This document shows positions 35,201 to 52,559 of a stretch of 64,000 nucleotides of DNA, one piece after another (position 1 is the stretch's first letter; every line of letters starts with the position of its first letter). The notes under the pieces were generated by a model, which saw nothing but the letters and a program-made list of their open reading frames with translations, was not told where the DNA came from and ran no database searches. A program made the position numbers and the translations under genes. Source of the stretch: Arabidopsis thaliana (taxonomy: Eukaryota; Streptophyta; Magnoliopsida; Brassicales; Brassicaceae); NCBI RefSeq assembly GCF_000001735.4, contig NC_003074.8, positions 62,101 through 126,100 on the forward strand, in the 5' to 3' direction.

Positions 35201-38200
35201 CAGTCCCTTCACCTGCATGCCATTTCATCGTGAGATACTTAGAAAATATACTGATCGTCACGAGTACACTAAACTCCTGTGGAAAGTAACAAATATAAGT
35301 AGATCAAGTTCCCTTACCTGGATACATATTGTTTCGAAAGTATCTACCAAGTTCTTCTGCCTGCAGATGAAGCATACATCAAAAAAATTAGACAAGAATA
35401 CACCAACTGCCTGCGCTTGTGTTGGATAAGCTACCATAAGATACCCTCCATTTAGTAACAGAAATCTCAAATTTTGCAATTATTTTCTGATACTGAATGG
35501 TAGTATACCTGCTTTCTACCAGCGTGTGTTAAAACACCGCCATATTTCAGAACCATAAGGGCCTCTACTGGTCTTTCTTCTTCGCCATCACCATCGCTTT
35601 TTGGTATTTTAACCCACTTCAGCGGCTTCAGTTGAACCTTCCTGTATATACCAGAGAAATGTCCTCCCTGCATATCAAAGGTCTAATATGAGAGAGAAAT
35701 TACGGAGAAAAAGCCAATTCCAAACAGAACCTGTATAAAAGTCCCAGATATATCTTAACAACAAATCATTGTAAATCCAAAAACAAGAACATATGACTGT
35801 AACAGCGGCAGGCAGTGAATATAAATTGAGGACTCTTATAATGTGACTCTTCCCAAGGACTACATTCACTACAATGACATGCGGGAAAGTAACAAATATA
35901 TCAAGACACCTAACCTCTTCAAGGACTGCTTTAACTTGCCGAAGCTTCTCAGCATGTTCAAGGTCTTCTGCATCACTATCACTTTCACGACCTGGTCTAA
36001 AGATAAAAAAGGAAGACCATAAGGTTCTTACTAGATTTCAACTGTAAACACGATTTCTATCAGTAGTAAATGAAGCATGCTCCTTTGTTTCTAAGAAAAC
36101 TTCAACGGGATAGACAAAATCCCCTTCGAAAGATTTGGACTAAGACATGTTACTATTAAGACATGTTTTTGGTACCTTGTACGGGGAACTAACATTCTTG
36201 TGGCATCTAATAGATCTTGCAACTGGACGGCACTCTTAAGTTTGGTCTGCAAAAGGGGAGAAATTGACACAGTATAAGCAAATTAATCAAGACAAGCTGA
36301 ACTTGAAGATATAAAGACTTGAGCCTCTCACCTCAGCTCTTGGCTTTCCACCATTGTACTTCAACATTAGGTTTAATAGTTTTTCCTCTGTAACTTTTAG
36401 TTTCACTTTCTGCTTGGGAGTTCTATCGCCACTGACATGTAAAACAAAGTTGAACACTTCTCAGATCCTGACTAAACAGAGAGAAGGATAGGAAGAACAG
36501 GTGATTATATGCTACAACATACTGTCGAACAACAGCAATGACACAACGTAGCTCTTCTGACTGCCCAAAAGTGCCGATGATGCCACTTCCCTGGCGAGTT
36601 AGACCTTCATTAGATTGTACAGGTTCATTGACCTTCCATGGCAAGGTGGGAGGAAGAGTGGATGAGAGATGAGGAGCTTTTGCATCCAAACACATTTTCC
36701 TTAGCACACACGCAGCATCGTCATAATACCTTACAGTGCAAGAGATTTGTGAATACTTTAAAATTGAAACTCAACTTTTAGAGAGTTAAGAAAGAGGCGA
36801 AACATGCCAGTCTAAAAACCATCTCAGCATTTATTCTAGAAACTTAACCTATAAATACAACTATGATTTTAAGAAAGAAAATAAAAATGCAGATGCTAGC
36901 TTACTTGTATGAGTTCTTCACAAAACTCCATCCATTGACATCACAAACATATGAACAGCCCTCAGATCGTAGAAGATCAAACCCACAGACCTGGAAATGT
37001 GAAAAATGTTGAAGAAATTACTACGTCATTGCACGAAATCAGAACGTACCATTATAAGGGATTACGGCCCTGCAAGACATAATGAGAGCCGGAGGATTGG
37101 ATTCACAACATACCGCTTGCCTAAATGCAATGCAAACTTCTCTAGCCATTTGCTTTTCAGCAGGTGTAAGCAATACTGGATATCTCACCTGTTCAATATA
37201 TTAACCAAAAATAAAATACTGATCAAAATCAAAACATTAACAGTTTAAACCTTCATGAAAACATAAGCAACTCATGCTTTTCATTATAATCAGTAGATAC
37301 TGAAACCATAGCCCTTCCTTCATTAAAAACTAGGTATGTTAGGTTCCCTAAATGGAACTGTTGGGAAATGATTGAAAGACTTACTTCCTTCCCATCTGTA
37401 TTCCTCATAACAACACCATCAACAACAGGTGACTTTCTTGCTTCAGCATGTGCGTATTCAGGACCCACTGTATAGACCTGTGTTTACCAGGAAGATTGTC
37501 AGTTGAGAACTCATGCTCACCAGACAGAAACAAGCAGCAATAAAAGCTACATCAGCAGGTGGAAAGCCATGCAGCATGTATATACTGTAATATATAGGCC
37601 AGTAGAAAAACATAGGATATTAACATAGCAACCTACTACGTTGAGGACACTTGATACCAACAACTGTACAATAATATTCTCAAACGCCTATGTTGTCCAA
37701 AAGATGGGAATGGTAATGGTTTTATCGAAAAATGTGTAGAAGGGAAACAATCAGAACCTTGACATCAGTTCCTCCGGTGGCCATAAACTCCTCGTATATA
37801 TAAGAGCCTTCTCTCCTTACCCTTCTGACGTCAGGATGAAATTCACTTGATCGGTTCCCAATCTGTAGTAAGATGGGGACAAGCGAAATATATTAGGAAG
37901 AAAAGGAGCTAATCAGAATTATGACAATATCAGAATAACCAGTTCGATCCAGAACAGAGAAGTTCTGCAGAAGGATGCAGTACCTTGCGAAACAATTCTT
38001 TCATGCCTCCACCTGCCGAGCTAGGGTAGTATATCATTATACTATGGTCATCTCCTAAACACGTATAAAGAATGTCAATAGTTAGCCAATAATAATTTTA
38101 AAAAAAAAAACTGCAAATCAGAAGATAAATAAAACAAGGAGGATAGCCAGAGGCAAGCTCACCATTGACAGGCTTTTCCACAAATGGCTTCCAGAAGCGT

Positions 38201-39503
38201 TCACCATGGACCTCAACAAAATCTTCTTCCTCGACAAAATAATGAAGGTCTTGATTTGGTACCTTTCTATTGACACAAGCATACCTAGGAACTGGGATGC
38301 CATACATCTCAAGATGCTGTAGATGCACATAAGTAGTTATTTTGATTAGTAAAAGGAAAAATTAGGTAGTTCTTATTTTTCGTTAACGCTGAATCACTCT
38401 GAAGAATTTGCACAGAAACAGCTATCTTGCAGTCTAAAATGCTTACCTCATACACCTTCCGGCGATCATGAAGAAGATATTGCGGATCAAGTTCATTCAC
38501 TAAAAATGGCCTGAATAACACAAGTTTGAAAAATCACACCTCAATAGCCAAACTCATTTAATTTTCACCAAAAAGACTAATGTAAGATAGGCTGTTTATT
38601 GAGCCAACAGTGAGAGATAAAAGGTAAAACTCACTTTCTTAAAGCAGCATATGCCTGAGCCTTCTCAAGAGGATATCCAGAGGAATGAAAAGCAATCAAG
38701 CAATCACAAATGGGCCAACTGAAAGAGTAAACAGTCTGGTAAAGTTTTGATTCCAGTATATACTTTGTACTTGATATATATTCAGCTACAGTTTGTCTAA
38801 ATACACTAACAACGAATCTTTCATAACATGAGTTAAAGCCAAAAGAGAGCTCTATTTGGTACAGAATACCTTTCTATTGGATCTTCAAGTATAACTTTAT
38901 CCCCAAAATGTAAGATCTGTGGATAAAGTTGCAACAAAAGTGTAAATGAGATCATAAATAAAAGAGGAAATGGAATACACCAGGGAATCTACAACGACAA
39001 AAAGTGTCAACAACTCTTCTTTAGCAGACTAATGCAAAAAGTTACTCAGAAGCATCTTCCAATAACATTTGCCCAAGAATCACAAAAATACAGGTTATTC
39101 CATCAAAAAAAAACAATCTCTCTCCAATGAAAATAAAAACAACTATAAGAATACAAACCAGAGAGTATCAAATTGATCATCAAGTGAGAAAGGAACCTCA
39201 AATTCACCAAAAGACTGGAGTCTGTCGAGAATTTCCCCCATGGGAGCTGAGAAAACCTATAAAGCAACAACAACAAGGAATGTATGAGCGAGAACACACG
39301 TAGTAAAAAAAAGACAAACCGGTCATCATGGAGCCGTGTAATCGGAATCTGTTGGTCAGTAGAAAAACGCGAAAGACGAGCAACAAACAAACAAAAAAAA
39401 GGGAAAACAGAACCTCGGAGCCGCATTTCACCTTCTTTTCCATGACGCAGACTCCAATCTTTATCTTCTCACCAACACCACTTGCTCCTTCTTCCATCTC
39501 CAT
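32243..39503 (-). CDS. VIH2: Bifunctional diphosphoinositol pentakisphosphate kinase/phosphatase (PPIP5K)
   Basis: Makes and breaks inositol pyrophosphates (InsP7/InsP8) that signal phosphate status and support jasmonate signalling. A many-exon gene of 7.3 kb. The start is the ATG at 39503 ([25 protein letters not shown]); upstream in-frame codons are not ATG. The N-terminal ATP-grasp kinase is seen as [45 protein letters not shown] and [25 protein letters not shown]. The histidine acid phosphatase-like domain starts at [13 protein letters not shown]; the His codon is split by an intron (CA|T, near 36423/36524). It continues with [22 protein letters not shown], the late block [20 protein letters not shown] and the end in [12 protein letters not shown]2 against VIH1 is decided only by locus order. 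Confidence 0.93.
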
Positions 39504-40942
39504 TCTCTCGGCCTTTCTCGCTCTCAACCTACTTTTAACGACGTCGCAGTGTTCTTCTCTCTAAAGTCACAGATTCAAAAAATCAAAACCAGATAAACAA
39601 AAATAATTCACCAATATAGACTAAATCTCGTCAGTTCCCAACGATGATGATATGATCAGCTCTATGGAGGAAACCAAACAAATCAGCTCACAGAGAGAAC
39701 AGTAGAAGATCTCCCAGAGAAGAAGAAGGAGAAGACGAGGAGAGACTTACCAGTAAACAGGTGATCGCAGCTCACAAGGCAGAGCAATAGCGATAATGCT
39801 TTGCTTGAGAGGGGGAGAAAAAAAAAATCCGAAAGAACGGGGAAAGAAAATATCTAAAAGCTGCGGTGAAGCTCACGGGGCCAGACAGAGGACAATTCAG
39901 TCGTCACAGGCCGTTTGCATTAAATAGTATATTATTAGGAGAAAACTATAAAAATGCTAATTTCTAGTCAGCATCCTTGGACCGAAATTGGACCCACACT
40001 TGACGTTAAATACACTATCATGGTCGAGCAAATATAATTATAATAATAATGATCAAAACTTTATTATTGATATATGAACTAAAATATCACATGGTCCATT
40101 GTGTGTGTCGTCCATCAATGTTACATAAATAGATATAATGTCCCTATAAGGTTTTCCTATGTATATTTTGGTTAAGACAAATTAATATGTAACAAAAAAA
40201 AAAAGTGGAAGGATAAGATCTAGTAGTAGGATTCTAGAATATGCAGTAATTAAGAGAAAGAAAAAATATATGTCATTTAGCTTTTTGGTTGCTTTACAAC
40301 TTTTCTTATTCCCAAAAAGTTATGTTTTTGCATAATAGAGTTAAAAAGGTTCCACCCAAAAACATATTATGTGTCATTTTCAGATTGTCTGACTTTATTT
40401 TGTGTATTAAACAAAATTATAAGATTCTACTACCAACTAGTTCGTTAGGTGTGATTTCTATTTGAATTCTAGGTAACATACAGTATTTTCATTCCAAGAT
40501 TTTTAAAAGAAAAATGTTAAACGAATAGATCATTATGTTGTATATACAACTATACATGTACTTATCAACTATCATATATTGGAATATGAAGAATAAATTA
40601 GCTTCACAATGACTTCTTTCTTCGTACACAAATAACAAAATAATCTTTTTTTTCTTCTTCCCAAGTTGGTTATAATTTGATAATATATTATTGACAATCA
40701 CTTGTCAATCTCTGCGAAAAAAAAAAAATCAAAAAATCAAAAACACAATTAGAGGCTGTATTAAAATAGTTAAACTTGGGATGAATAAAAGTTTGTGCTG
40801 ACGTGACGAATAATGAGACTTTCAAGAAAACTATGTGTCGGATTTTTCATTAGAGTTCCGACCAAAAGAAATCGGAAAAACAACAACTCTGGACTCCCAA
40901 TGTCTCGAATATACCTAAAGTTTTAATTGGAAATCGAAATCC
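39504..40942. other. VIH2 leader/promoter and intergenic DNA
   Basis: 39504 to about 39800 holds the VIH2 5' UTR with a probable leader intron (donor at about 39751 in the minus direction). From 39900 to 40940 the sequence is AT-rich without recognisable genes. Confidence 0.5.
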
Positions 40943-42187
40943 TCAATTGAAAAAAATTAGGAATGCATAAACAATATTTTGATTATAGATAATGGTAACA
41001 ATGAAGAAGGAGGTAAGTTTAGTACCGCAAGAAGAAGGAAAGACGATGATGTGCATAGTTGCGTTGTTAGGAGGAAGATGCAATTGAAGAGGACAAAGCT
41101 TTTCGTTCAAAGGATTTCTACACCAAATCATAACATCTTCCATCTCTGTTTCTTCCTCAAGCTTCTTCTTTAGTTCTATCAACTCGCTTCCATGGAATAT
41201 CAATGATTTTTCTCCTATTTCCTTATTTATGTTCCCACTATCATCTCCGGTCTCGTAATATATTAGCCTTCCTTCGGACTTGAGTGGTAAACTCACAATA
41301 AACGAATCATCTGACTGATCATGTATCGATGAATGTTTAGTACTAGTATTTTCAGAAGAATGGTATTGGCACGTATGTGTAGTGTATATAGTAGTAGTAC
41401 CTCAATCCGTGAAAAAGTGGAAGAACTGTGGGTAGACTCTGCATCATCTTTGATAACTCGAATCTGAAGAACGTCAACAGTCCACATGACCCAATCTTGT
41501 GTGACCGTACGACTAGGAATATCGTGTGTGATAGAGTTTCTCCACGGTGGTACACCTTTGTTTGCCCTCAGATATTGTCCGTAGCGACTCTTGAACCGTA
41601 CGTGTACACCATCGTCTGATAGCGGCTCCCACTCCGCAGATGAATCCAACTTTTCGGGTAGAGTTTGAAGTACCTTGTGAATATGAAACACACACGGCTT
41701 GTTTAGCAAGAAACATTTCCACGTTTAAAAAAATTCTGTTTATGCGTTTTTGTTTGCGCTATAGTCATAAGAATGGGTTTTCTCGTTGTTAAACATTTGA
41801 AATATCTCTTGGGCAAGATTTACTTTGTCAAAGTGTTTATAAATGTTATCAATGGATTTGGATGCCTTGTTTTTCAAGAAATTTATTGAAAAAGAATCCT
41901 AATTTTGATTTGAGATGGTTTCTTGTAACCCAATCTCCCCTAGATAAACCTACCTTTTCGCCGGTGGCTCCAAGGAGGAAATGAATATTAGTGGCGGTAA
42001 GGTATTTGCCGTAACAGCTTTGAAGACGGATCACATTGGATCCAGGTACGATCTCAACCGTCCATCTAGTGTTTTTTGTTGTGCCGCGACGATCTTGATG
42101 AACGGATTCTTGATCTTCATCGGCACTTAGGTATTTGTCGTTGTGGCTACGGAGACGTACAATCGTTGCCTTTCTAAATATCTCCAT
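40943..42187 (-). CDS. DUF569 / actin-crosslinking-like beta-trefoil protein
   Basis: Three exons: 42187-41954, 41673-41401, 41314-40943 (phase 0 joints after 78 and 91 codons). Two copies of a trefoil-type module are seen. First: MEIFRKATIVRLRSHNDKYLSADEDQ to SCYGKYLTATN. Then WEPLSDDGVHVRFKSRYGQYLRANKG. These are typical of plant DUF569 proteins with a fascin/actin-crosslinking-like fold. The C-terminal domain contains LPPNNATMHIIVFPSS. The last about 20 residues beyond SSCGT are lysine-poor and hydrophobic and could instead be intron or UTR, so the stop at 40943 is the least certain part. Biochemical role unknown. Confidence 0.8.
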
Positions 42188-42581
42188 CCGAGAACAATAA
42201 TGATCTCTTTCTAAAAAATTAAGAATTAGGAGACAAAAGGGGATGGATCTATAAGTTATTCTTCATTATCGTGATGCAACGTAGGCTAATATGGTTTGTT
42301 GACCTGAGTCTTGTTTTTTAATTCGCTTGATTTGAGTCTTTTATCGTTAATGGTTTGTTATATGTTTGATCCATGTCAAAAGTTTGTTGAACCGTGGGAT
42401 TAGGATTGTTCAGATTATAAGACCAGATTTCTAAATAGTATGACAACTCCGAAGACCAGATTCTGAACCTCTTCCATTAATTGAACTATTTGGTTAAATA
42501 AATCAAACTGTTCTATTTGTTTCTATGATTCCATCTCTGTAAACGGTCAATGTATATGTGTGAGTCTTTTATAATTCGAAT
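42188..42581. other. Spacer between DUF569 gene and snoRNA cluster
   Basis: About 390 bases, AT-rich, same-strand downstream of the snoRNAs and upstream of the DUF569 start. The snoRNA precursor may end here. No clear terminator was seen. Confidence 0.45.
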
Positions 42582-42673
42582 CTTCTGCTCAGATATATGA
42601 ATTTATTCTCATAGATTACAAGAATCTCTGAAGTCTGACATGTGAATTTCTCATAAAATCATCACCGCAGAAG
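42582..42673 (-). ncRNA. Box C/D snoRNA candidate 3, snR58-like guide to 25S rRNA
   Basis: On the minus strand a perfect 7-bp terminal stem (CTTCTGC with GCAGAAG) closes box C GTGATGA and box D CTGA, 92 nt in all. An internal D'-like CAGA (about 42627-42630) is preceded by CACATGTCAGACTT. This is complementary to AGTCTGACATGTG as I remember it in plant 25S rRNA. The base five nucleotides before D' pairs with the C of GUC, the position equivalent to yeast 25S C663, the snR58 target. The cluster context supports the call. rRNA complementarity is from memory. Confidence 0.82.
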
Positions 42674-42731
42674 AAGAAATTATCCAAAACGAAATTTGAA
42701 GGAAAATACTAAAAAATCGAAAGAAAAGAAG

Positions 42732-42812
42732 AGAGATCAGAGTTTGGTTAAGAATTTTTTCGGTCACGGTTAATCTGAAACACGGACCAATTTGTTGATC
42801 ATCATATCTCTC
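42732..42812 (-). ncRNA. Box C/D snoRNA candidate 2, U18 homologue
   Basis: On the minus strand a terminal stem GAGAGA/TCTCTC encloses box C ATGATGA and box D CTGA, 81 nt in all. Inside, TTGGTCCGTGTT precedes a D'-like CAGA. It is complementary to AACACGGACCAA of 25S rRNA, the universally conserved segment holding yeast A649/C650, which U18 methylates. By the +5 rule the paired base is that C, and the neighbour is the A. This strongly suggests a U18 snoRNA. Confidence 0.85.
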
Positions 42813-42877
42813 GTTTCAAACAAAACAATCAAAACAGAAGAAAATCAAATCGAAAAAGATCTAGTTGAAAACGATTA

Positions 42878-42957
42878 AGATCATCAGAGACTTAAATACT
42901 AATAATCACAAAGATTACTCCATCATATTGTTGCAGTATTACCTCATCACCTGATCT
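42878..42957 (-). ncRNA. Box C/D snoRNA candidate 1, target not identified
   Basis: On the minus strand a stem AGATCA/TGATCT closes box C GTGATGA and box D CTGA, 80 nt in all. An internal C'-like ATGATGG and a weak D' (CTGC) are present. The guide region before D is TTAGTATTTAAGTCT, and before D' it is GAGGTAATA. I cannot place either on rRNA or snRNA from memory. Structure, length and position in a row with two better-supported snoRNAs favour a real gene. Confidence 0.7.
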
Positions 42958-43108
42958 CAATTTTGCATTATCTATACGGACCAATACATCATAACTCGAA
43001 AACCAAAGATCTAAAGAAAACTAAACTGAAGATAAAATACGAACTTGAACAGAGAACCCTAAACTGACTTGATAAGAGCTTGATGTCTGTCAAAGTCATG
43101 TGTGGTTT

Positions 43109-43222
43109 GTATATAAAGGTCCCCAATGGCGGCGATTCTTAGGTTTCTCGAGGAAAACCCTAACGCTTATGGGTCGTATATGAGCTTCATAAGGCCCATT
43201 ATAATAAACCTCTTTTGACCCA
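43109..43222 (-). promoter_or_regulatory. snoRNA-type promoter: site II, telo-box, TATA
   Basis: Read on the minus strand, in order: TGGGTC (43217-43222), TGGGCC (43193-43198), the telo-box as TTAGGGTTT (AAACCCTAA at 43155-43163) and TTTATATAC (43109-43117). About 150 bases later the first snoRNA begins. Telo-box plus site II is the known signature of Arabidopsis snoRNA and ribosome-biogenesis promoters. It could also influence the plus-strand gene at 43688. Confidence 0.7.
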
Positions 43223-43687
43223 TAAAAACCCCAAACCAATACTCAATTAGCTTATATGGATGGGCTTGACTGAAAATTTACAACTTCTCATTTTTGGTTT
43301 GATTCAAGAAAAAACAAAATATTAATTTTAAAAAAAAATATGTACTTGGAACAAAATAATTTGTAAGAAAATCTACATCTATTTAAGGCTTGAAGTCATT
43401 GGATCCTATTTTAATGGAAGACAAGATCAAAATTTATATCCTTTTTTTGGGGAGTAGATATAAACTTTTAAGCTTAATTTAGCATGTTTTGTAGTAAATC
43501 CAAAACTGGATAAAATCTAATTTCAAACTCAACTAATTCTGTTCATTTTATCTTTAAACAAGTTCAAACACTTGAAACAATAGCTTCATACATACGCAAA
43601 AGAAACAAACACACAACAAAATTGATAGAATAAAATAAGTTTGGTATTAAAGAAGATATAATCGTAACAAGATTCAAAACTTAAGTA
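43223..43687. other. Intergenic, divergent
   Basis: Promoter and leader of the plus-strand small gene at 43688. AT-rich; nothing else is recognised. Confidence 0.45.
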
Positions 43688-44008
43688 ATGACATCGCTAC
43701 AAAGATCAGCTGTTTCGTTCCGACGTCAAGGTTCTTCGGGTCGTATTTGGAGTGATCAATTCATCTTAGATCAAAAAAATGGAGCAATTCTTCAAAATCA
43801 TCTAGAACAAACCGGAAGAAATAGTAATGATCTTGAAGATAAAAATCCATCACAGAAATCAAGTTCTTCGTCATCTTCTTCATCACCACCTCCATACTTT
43901 TCTGAAATACGTAGAGGACCAGACATCTCATCTTCTACACGAAACAAACTCGCTTGTGGTTTATCATCACTTTTCCGACAATGTATCGGTTCTTCGGCTC
44001 GTGCTTAA
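43688..44008 (+). CDS. Small MAPK-substrate-like protein (MASS / At1g80180-type family)
   Basis: Single exon, 106 aa. The N-terminus MTSLQRSAVSFRRQGSSGRIWSDQ is the hallmark of a small plant family annotated as MAPK kinase substrate proteins, with MASS1-3 in the stomatal lineage. A poly-Ser run leads into SSPPPYF, a possible Ser-Pro phosphosite. A basic/Ser-rich stretch follows, and the end LACGLSSLFRQCIGSSARA resembles the family's cysteine-containing tail. It has no signal peptide or membrane segment. Family placement is from memory of the N-terminal motif; the partner kinase is unknown. Confidence 0.72.
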   Translation: MTSLQRSAVSFRRQGSSGRIWSDQFILDQKNGAILQNHLEQTGRNSNDLEDKNPSQKSSSSSSSSSPPPYFSEIRRGPDISSSTRNKLACGLSSLFRQCIGSSARA

Positions 44009-44629
44009 TTTTGTTCAATGCTTGACGCAAATCTGTACATATATTTTCTTGTTATATGAAAAATTCATCACAATTTTTTCCGACCAAACAGAGTTCTTGA
44101 TAAATGGGCCTATTATTTTAAAAAGCCCAATAGATATTTGAGTGTCCGGCCCAAATTGAAGTAGAATAAAAGATAAGTTACCAATTTACCAGTAGTTAGC
44201 AGCAAACACACAGAGAAAGTGAAACATCGAAGAGACCCCAGAATGCAAAATCTCTCTCCGCCTTTTTCTCCTTCCTTATTCGAAAATTCTCAGCGTCTTT
44301 GTTGCAAACTCCTCTGAAATTCTCCGTCTTCTTCATTCGTTTTCGACTCTGCGTTCTACTACTTCTCGTCTCCTATCAGTATCATCGCAATTCATATTCA
44401 GTCTAGTGTGTTAAACCGGAGAATTTGGAGTCTCGCCGGAATTTTCCTCTGTCTATGTATGATTGCCGGTGATCAAAGCGCTTCTTAACGATTCTGTTCT
44501 CCTTTGAGAGATCTGAGTATCTGATTTCATCTACTACATATGTTTTCTCGAGAGTGATAGAAAGTAGGTCTCATACATATTTTTCCTCTGGAGGGAATTT
44601 TGATCCTCTGCTTCGTTAATTAACTTGTG
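44009..44629. other. SNL1 promoter and leader
   Basis: The spacer includes GGGCC-type site II-like motifs (near 44103-44152) and a long CT-rich leader (44240-44480) before the SNL1 ATG. No other gene. Confidence 0.55.
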
Positions 44630-51097
<6,468 letters not shown>

Positions 51098-51514
51098 AGA
51101 TGACCACAACAAAGTTTCCTCTTGGGTTTTCTTCTTTCCTTCAAACCAACAACACACAAGAAAAAGGTAAAACTGACAAAGTCGCACAAGTAAAGTTCTC
51201 TGCAACAATTCCCAACTTTGGTCTTCAAGTTTCTTACTATGCTGATTATAAGATGAGATATAGAGAGATGCACAAAGGAACAAAACCATAAGAAGAACAA
51301 TGGTGGTTTAGAGTTACTGTGTGTATCTTTAGGTTTCAAGTGCCAAGTCTGTTAGTGTTACATGTAGTGTGTGTCTGTGCTCTTTAGGAGAATGTTGTTG
51401 TAAATATGGGAAAGCACTTGAAGATGCCTTGGTTAATAGATAGATAGGCCCAAAAGAAAAATTATTATTATATGCTTCAAATTTCAAGATTATGAAATCA
51501 ACTAAATTTTTTAT

Positions 51515-51935
51515 TGGTGACTAAGCGGTAACAACAACATTTTTGTTTTGGTGAATTAAGAACAAGAAAACAATGAGACATACAGAGACAGAGAAATCAT
51601 ATTTCGTGTTAATTAAGTTTACGAAAATGACTAAACCTAACCCTAATTAGGTTTCATCTTTCCTAAAGAGTAAAAGACCAAAGAATATGTGTTGAAAACC
51701 CCTGCATCCAGTATATGGATGTTTCATACGTTCAACAATGATGATTTTTTTATCATCTCATAATCGATGGAATAATACTACTTAGTTGTTTTCAACGCAT
51801 TGAAACACTCCTTAGTGAGGCCGTCGTGATTTGTCTTTAAGACAAGACTTCAAACAAACGGGATGCCTATGAAACATTCAACGAGACATAAATGATTGTT
51901 TGCGATTTGTGAAATGTTAAGATTCATTTTTGCTT
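51515..51935. repeat. Inverted repeat, left arm (copy of a six-cysteine-gene 3' flank)
   Basis: This stretch reads as the reverse complement of about 52560-52945 across roughly 400 bp with substitutions and small indels. It matches 54795-55090 in direct orientation. Shared words include CGCATTGAAACACT, AGTGAGGCCGTCG, CATTCAACGAGACA and GATTGTTTGCGATTTGTGAA. It is the 3' flank of a minus-strand family member that is no longer present. Confidence 0.75.
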
Positions 51936-52142
51936 ACGGACTAACTAACCAGTGGATGCTTAGGCGCGGTTAGTTTTCAACGTATTTAAAATTTACCAGT
52001 TTTCCATAAATGAGTATATGTAACTTCCAAATCTTGTATACGTGGCCTTTCTTTACTCACTCTCTTCTTATAGAAGGAAATCCTTAGAATACATTCCACG
52101 CAGAAGCAATCTCACGTCAATTCTGTACAACTACACAAACTC

Positions 52143-52150
52143 TATAAACC
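52143..52150 (+). promoter_or_regulatory. TATA box of six-cysteine gene 1
   Basis: TATAAACC lies 47 bases before the ATG inside a block shared with gene 2 (ACACAAACTCTATAAACCAT), implying a very short 5' UTR. Confidence 0.65.
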
Positions 52151-52189
52151 ATACATCTTCCGTCTTCTGTTGTAAAAAAAAAGCAGAAA

Positions 52190-52504
52190 ATGAAATCAAA
52201 GCAAATCAAAATGATGTTCTTTTTATTAATTGTAGTTTCAGCTTTGATTTTGCGACCGTCCAAAGCTCAGATAAAAACGAGCATATGTTCAAGAACACAG
52301 ACAAGGCCGATAGATAACGTGGATGGATGTTTCGATGCGGTGAGATTAGCTGCGGATGTAGATATCAAATGGCTATCAAGAGACTGTTGCAAAGCAGTGA
52401 AAACACTTGATGATTGCCTTTTGCTTGTATTTCCCAACAGAGCTTACAATACTAATCTCTTCAAAGAAATTTGTTTCGAAATTTTCAATAACTTAATTTT
52501 ATGA
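52190..52504 (+). CDS. Secreted six-cysteine (ECA1/prolamin-like) peptide, gene 1
   Basis: Single exon, 104 aa. The signal peptide runs from MKSKQIKMMFFLLIVVSALIL to about SKAQ. The mature peptide of about 78 residues has C-x13-C-x18-CC-x8-C-x18-C, the layout of ECA1 gametogenesis-related/prolamin-like peptides. Core words are GCFDAVRLAADVD, LSRDCCKAVKTLDDC and LLLVFPNRAYNTNLF. The family is often expressed in embryo sac or pollen; the role here is not known. The gene sits between two arms of an inverted repeat (51515-51935 and 52560-52945). Confidence 0.88.
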   Translation: MKSKQIKMMFFLLIVVSALILRPSKAQIKTSICSRTQTRPIDNVDGCFDAVRLAADVDIKWLSRDCCKAVKTLDDCLLLVFPNRAYNTNLFKEICFEIFNNLIL

Positions 52505-52559
52505 TTTCTCTGTATTTTATAATGATATAATCAACGAATCAAATTTATTTTTTTAATTC

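Larger units (their letters stand above)
51098..52189. other. SNL1 3' flank and edge of the six-cysteine cluster
   Basis: 51098 to about 51480 is the SNL1 3' UTR and flank. From about 51515 the sequence is the left arm of an inverted repeat (separate entry), followed at about 52030-52189 by the conserved upstream block of the first six-cysteine gene. Confidence 0.6.

Noticed and set aside
39504-39527. Upstream start for VIH2
   Set aside because: The in-frame upstream codon is TTG; the first ATG is at 39503 and gives the family N-terminus.
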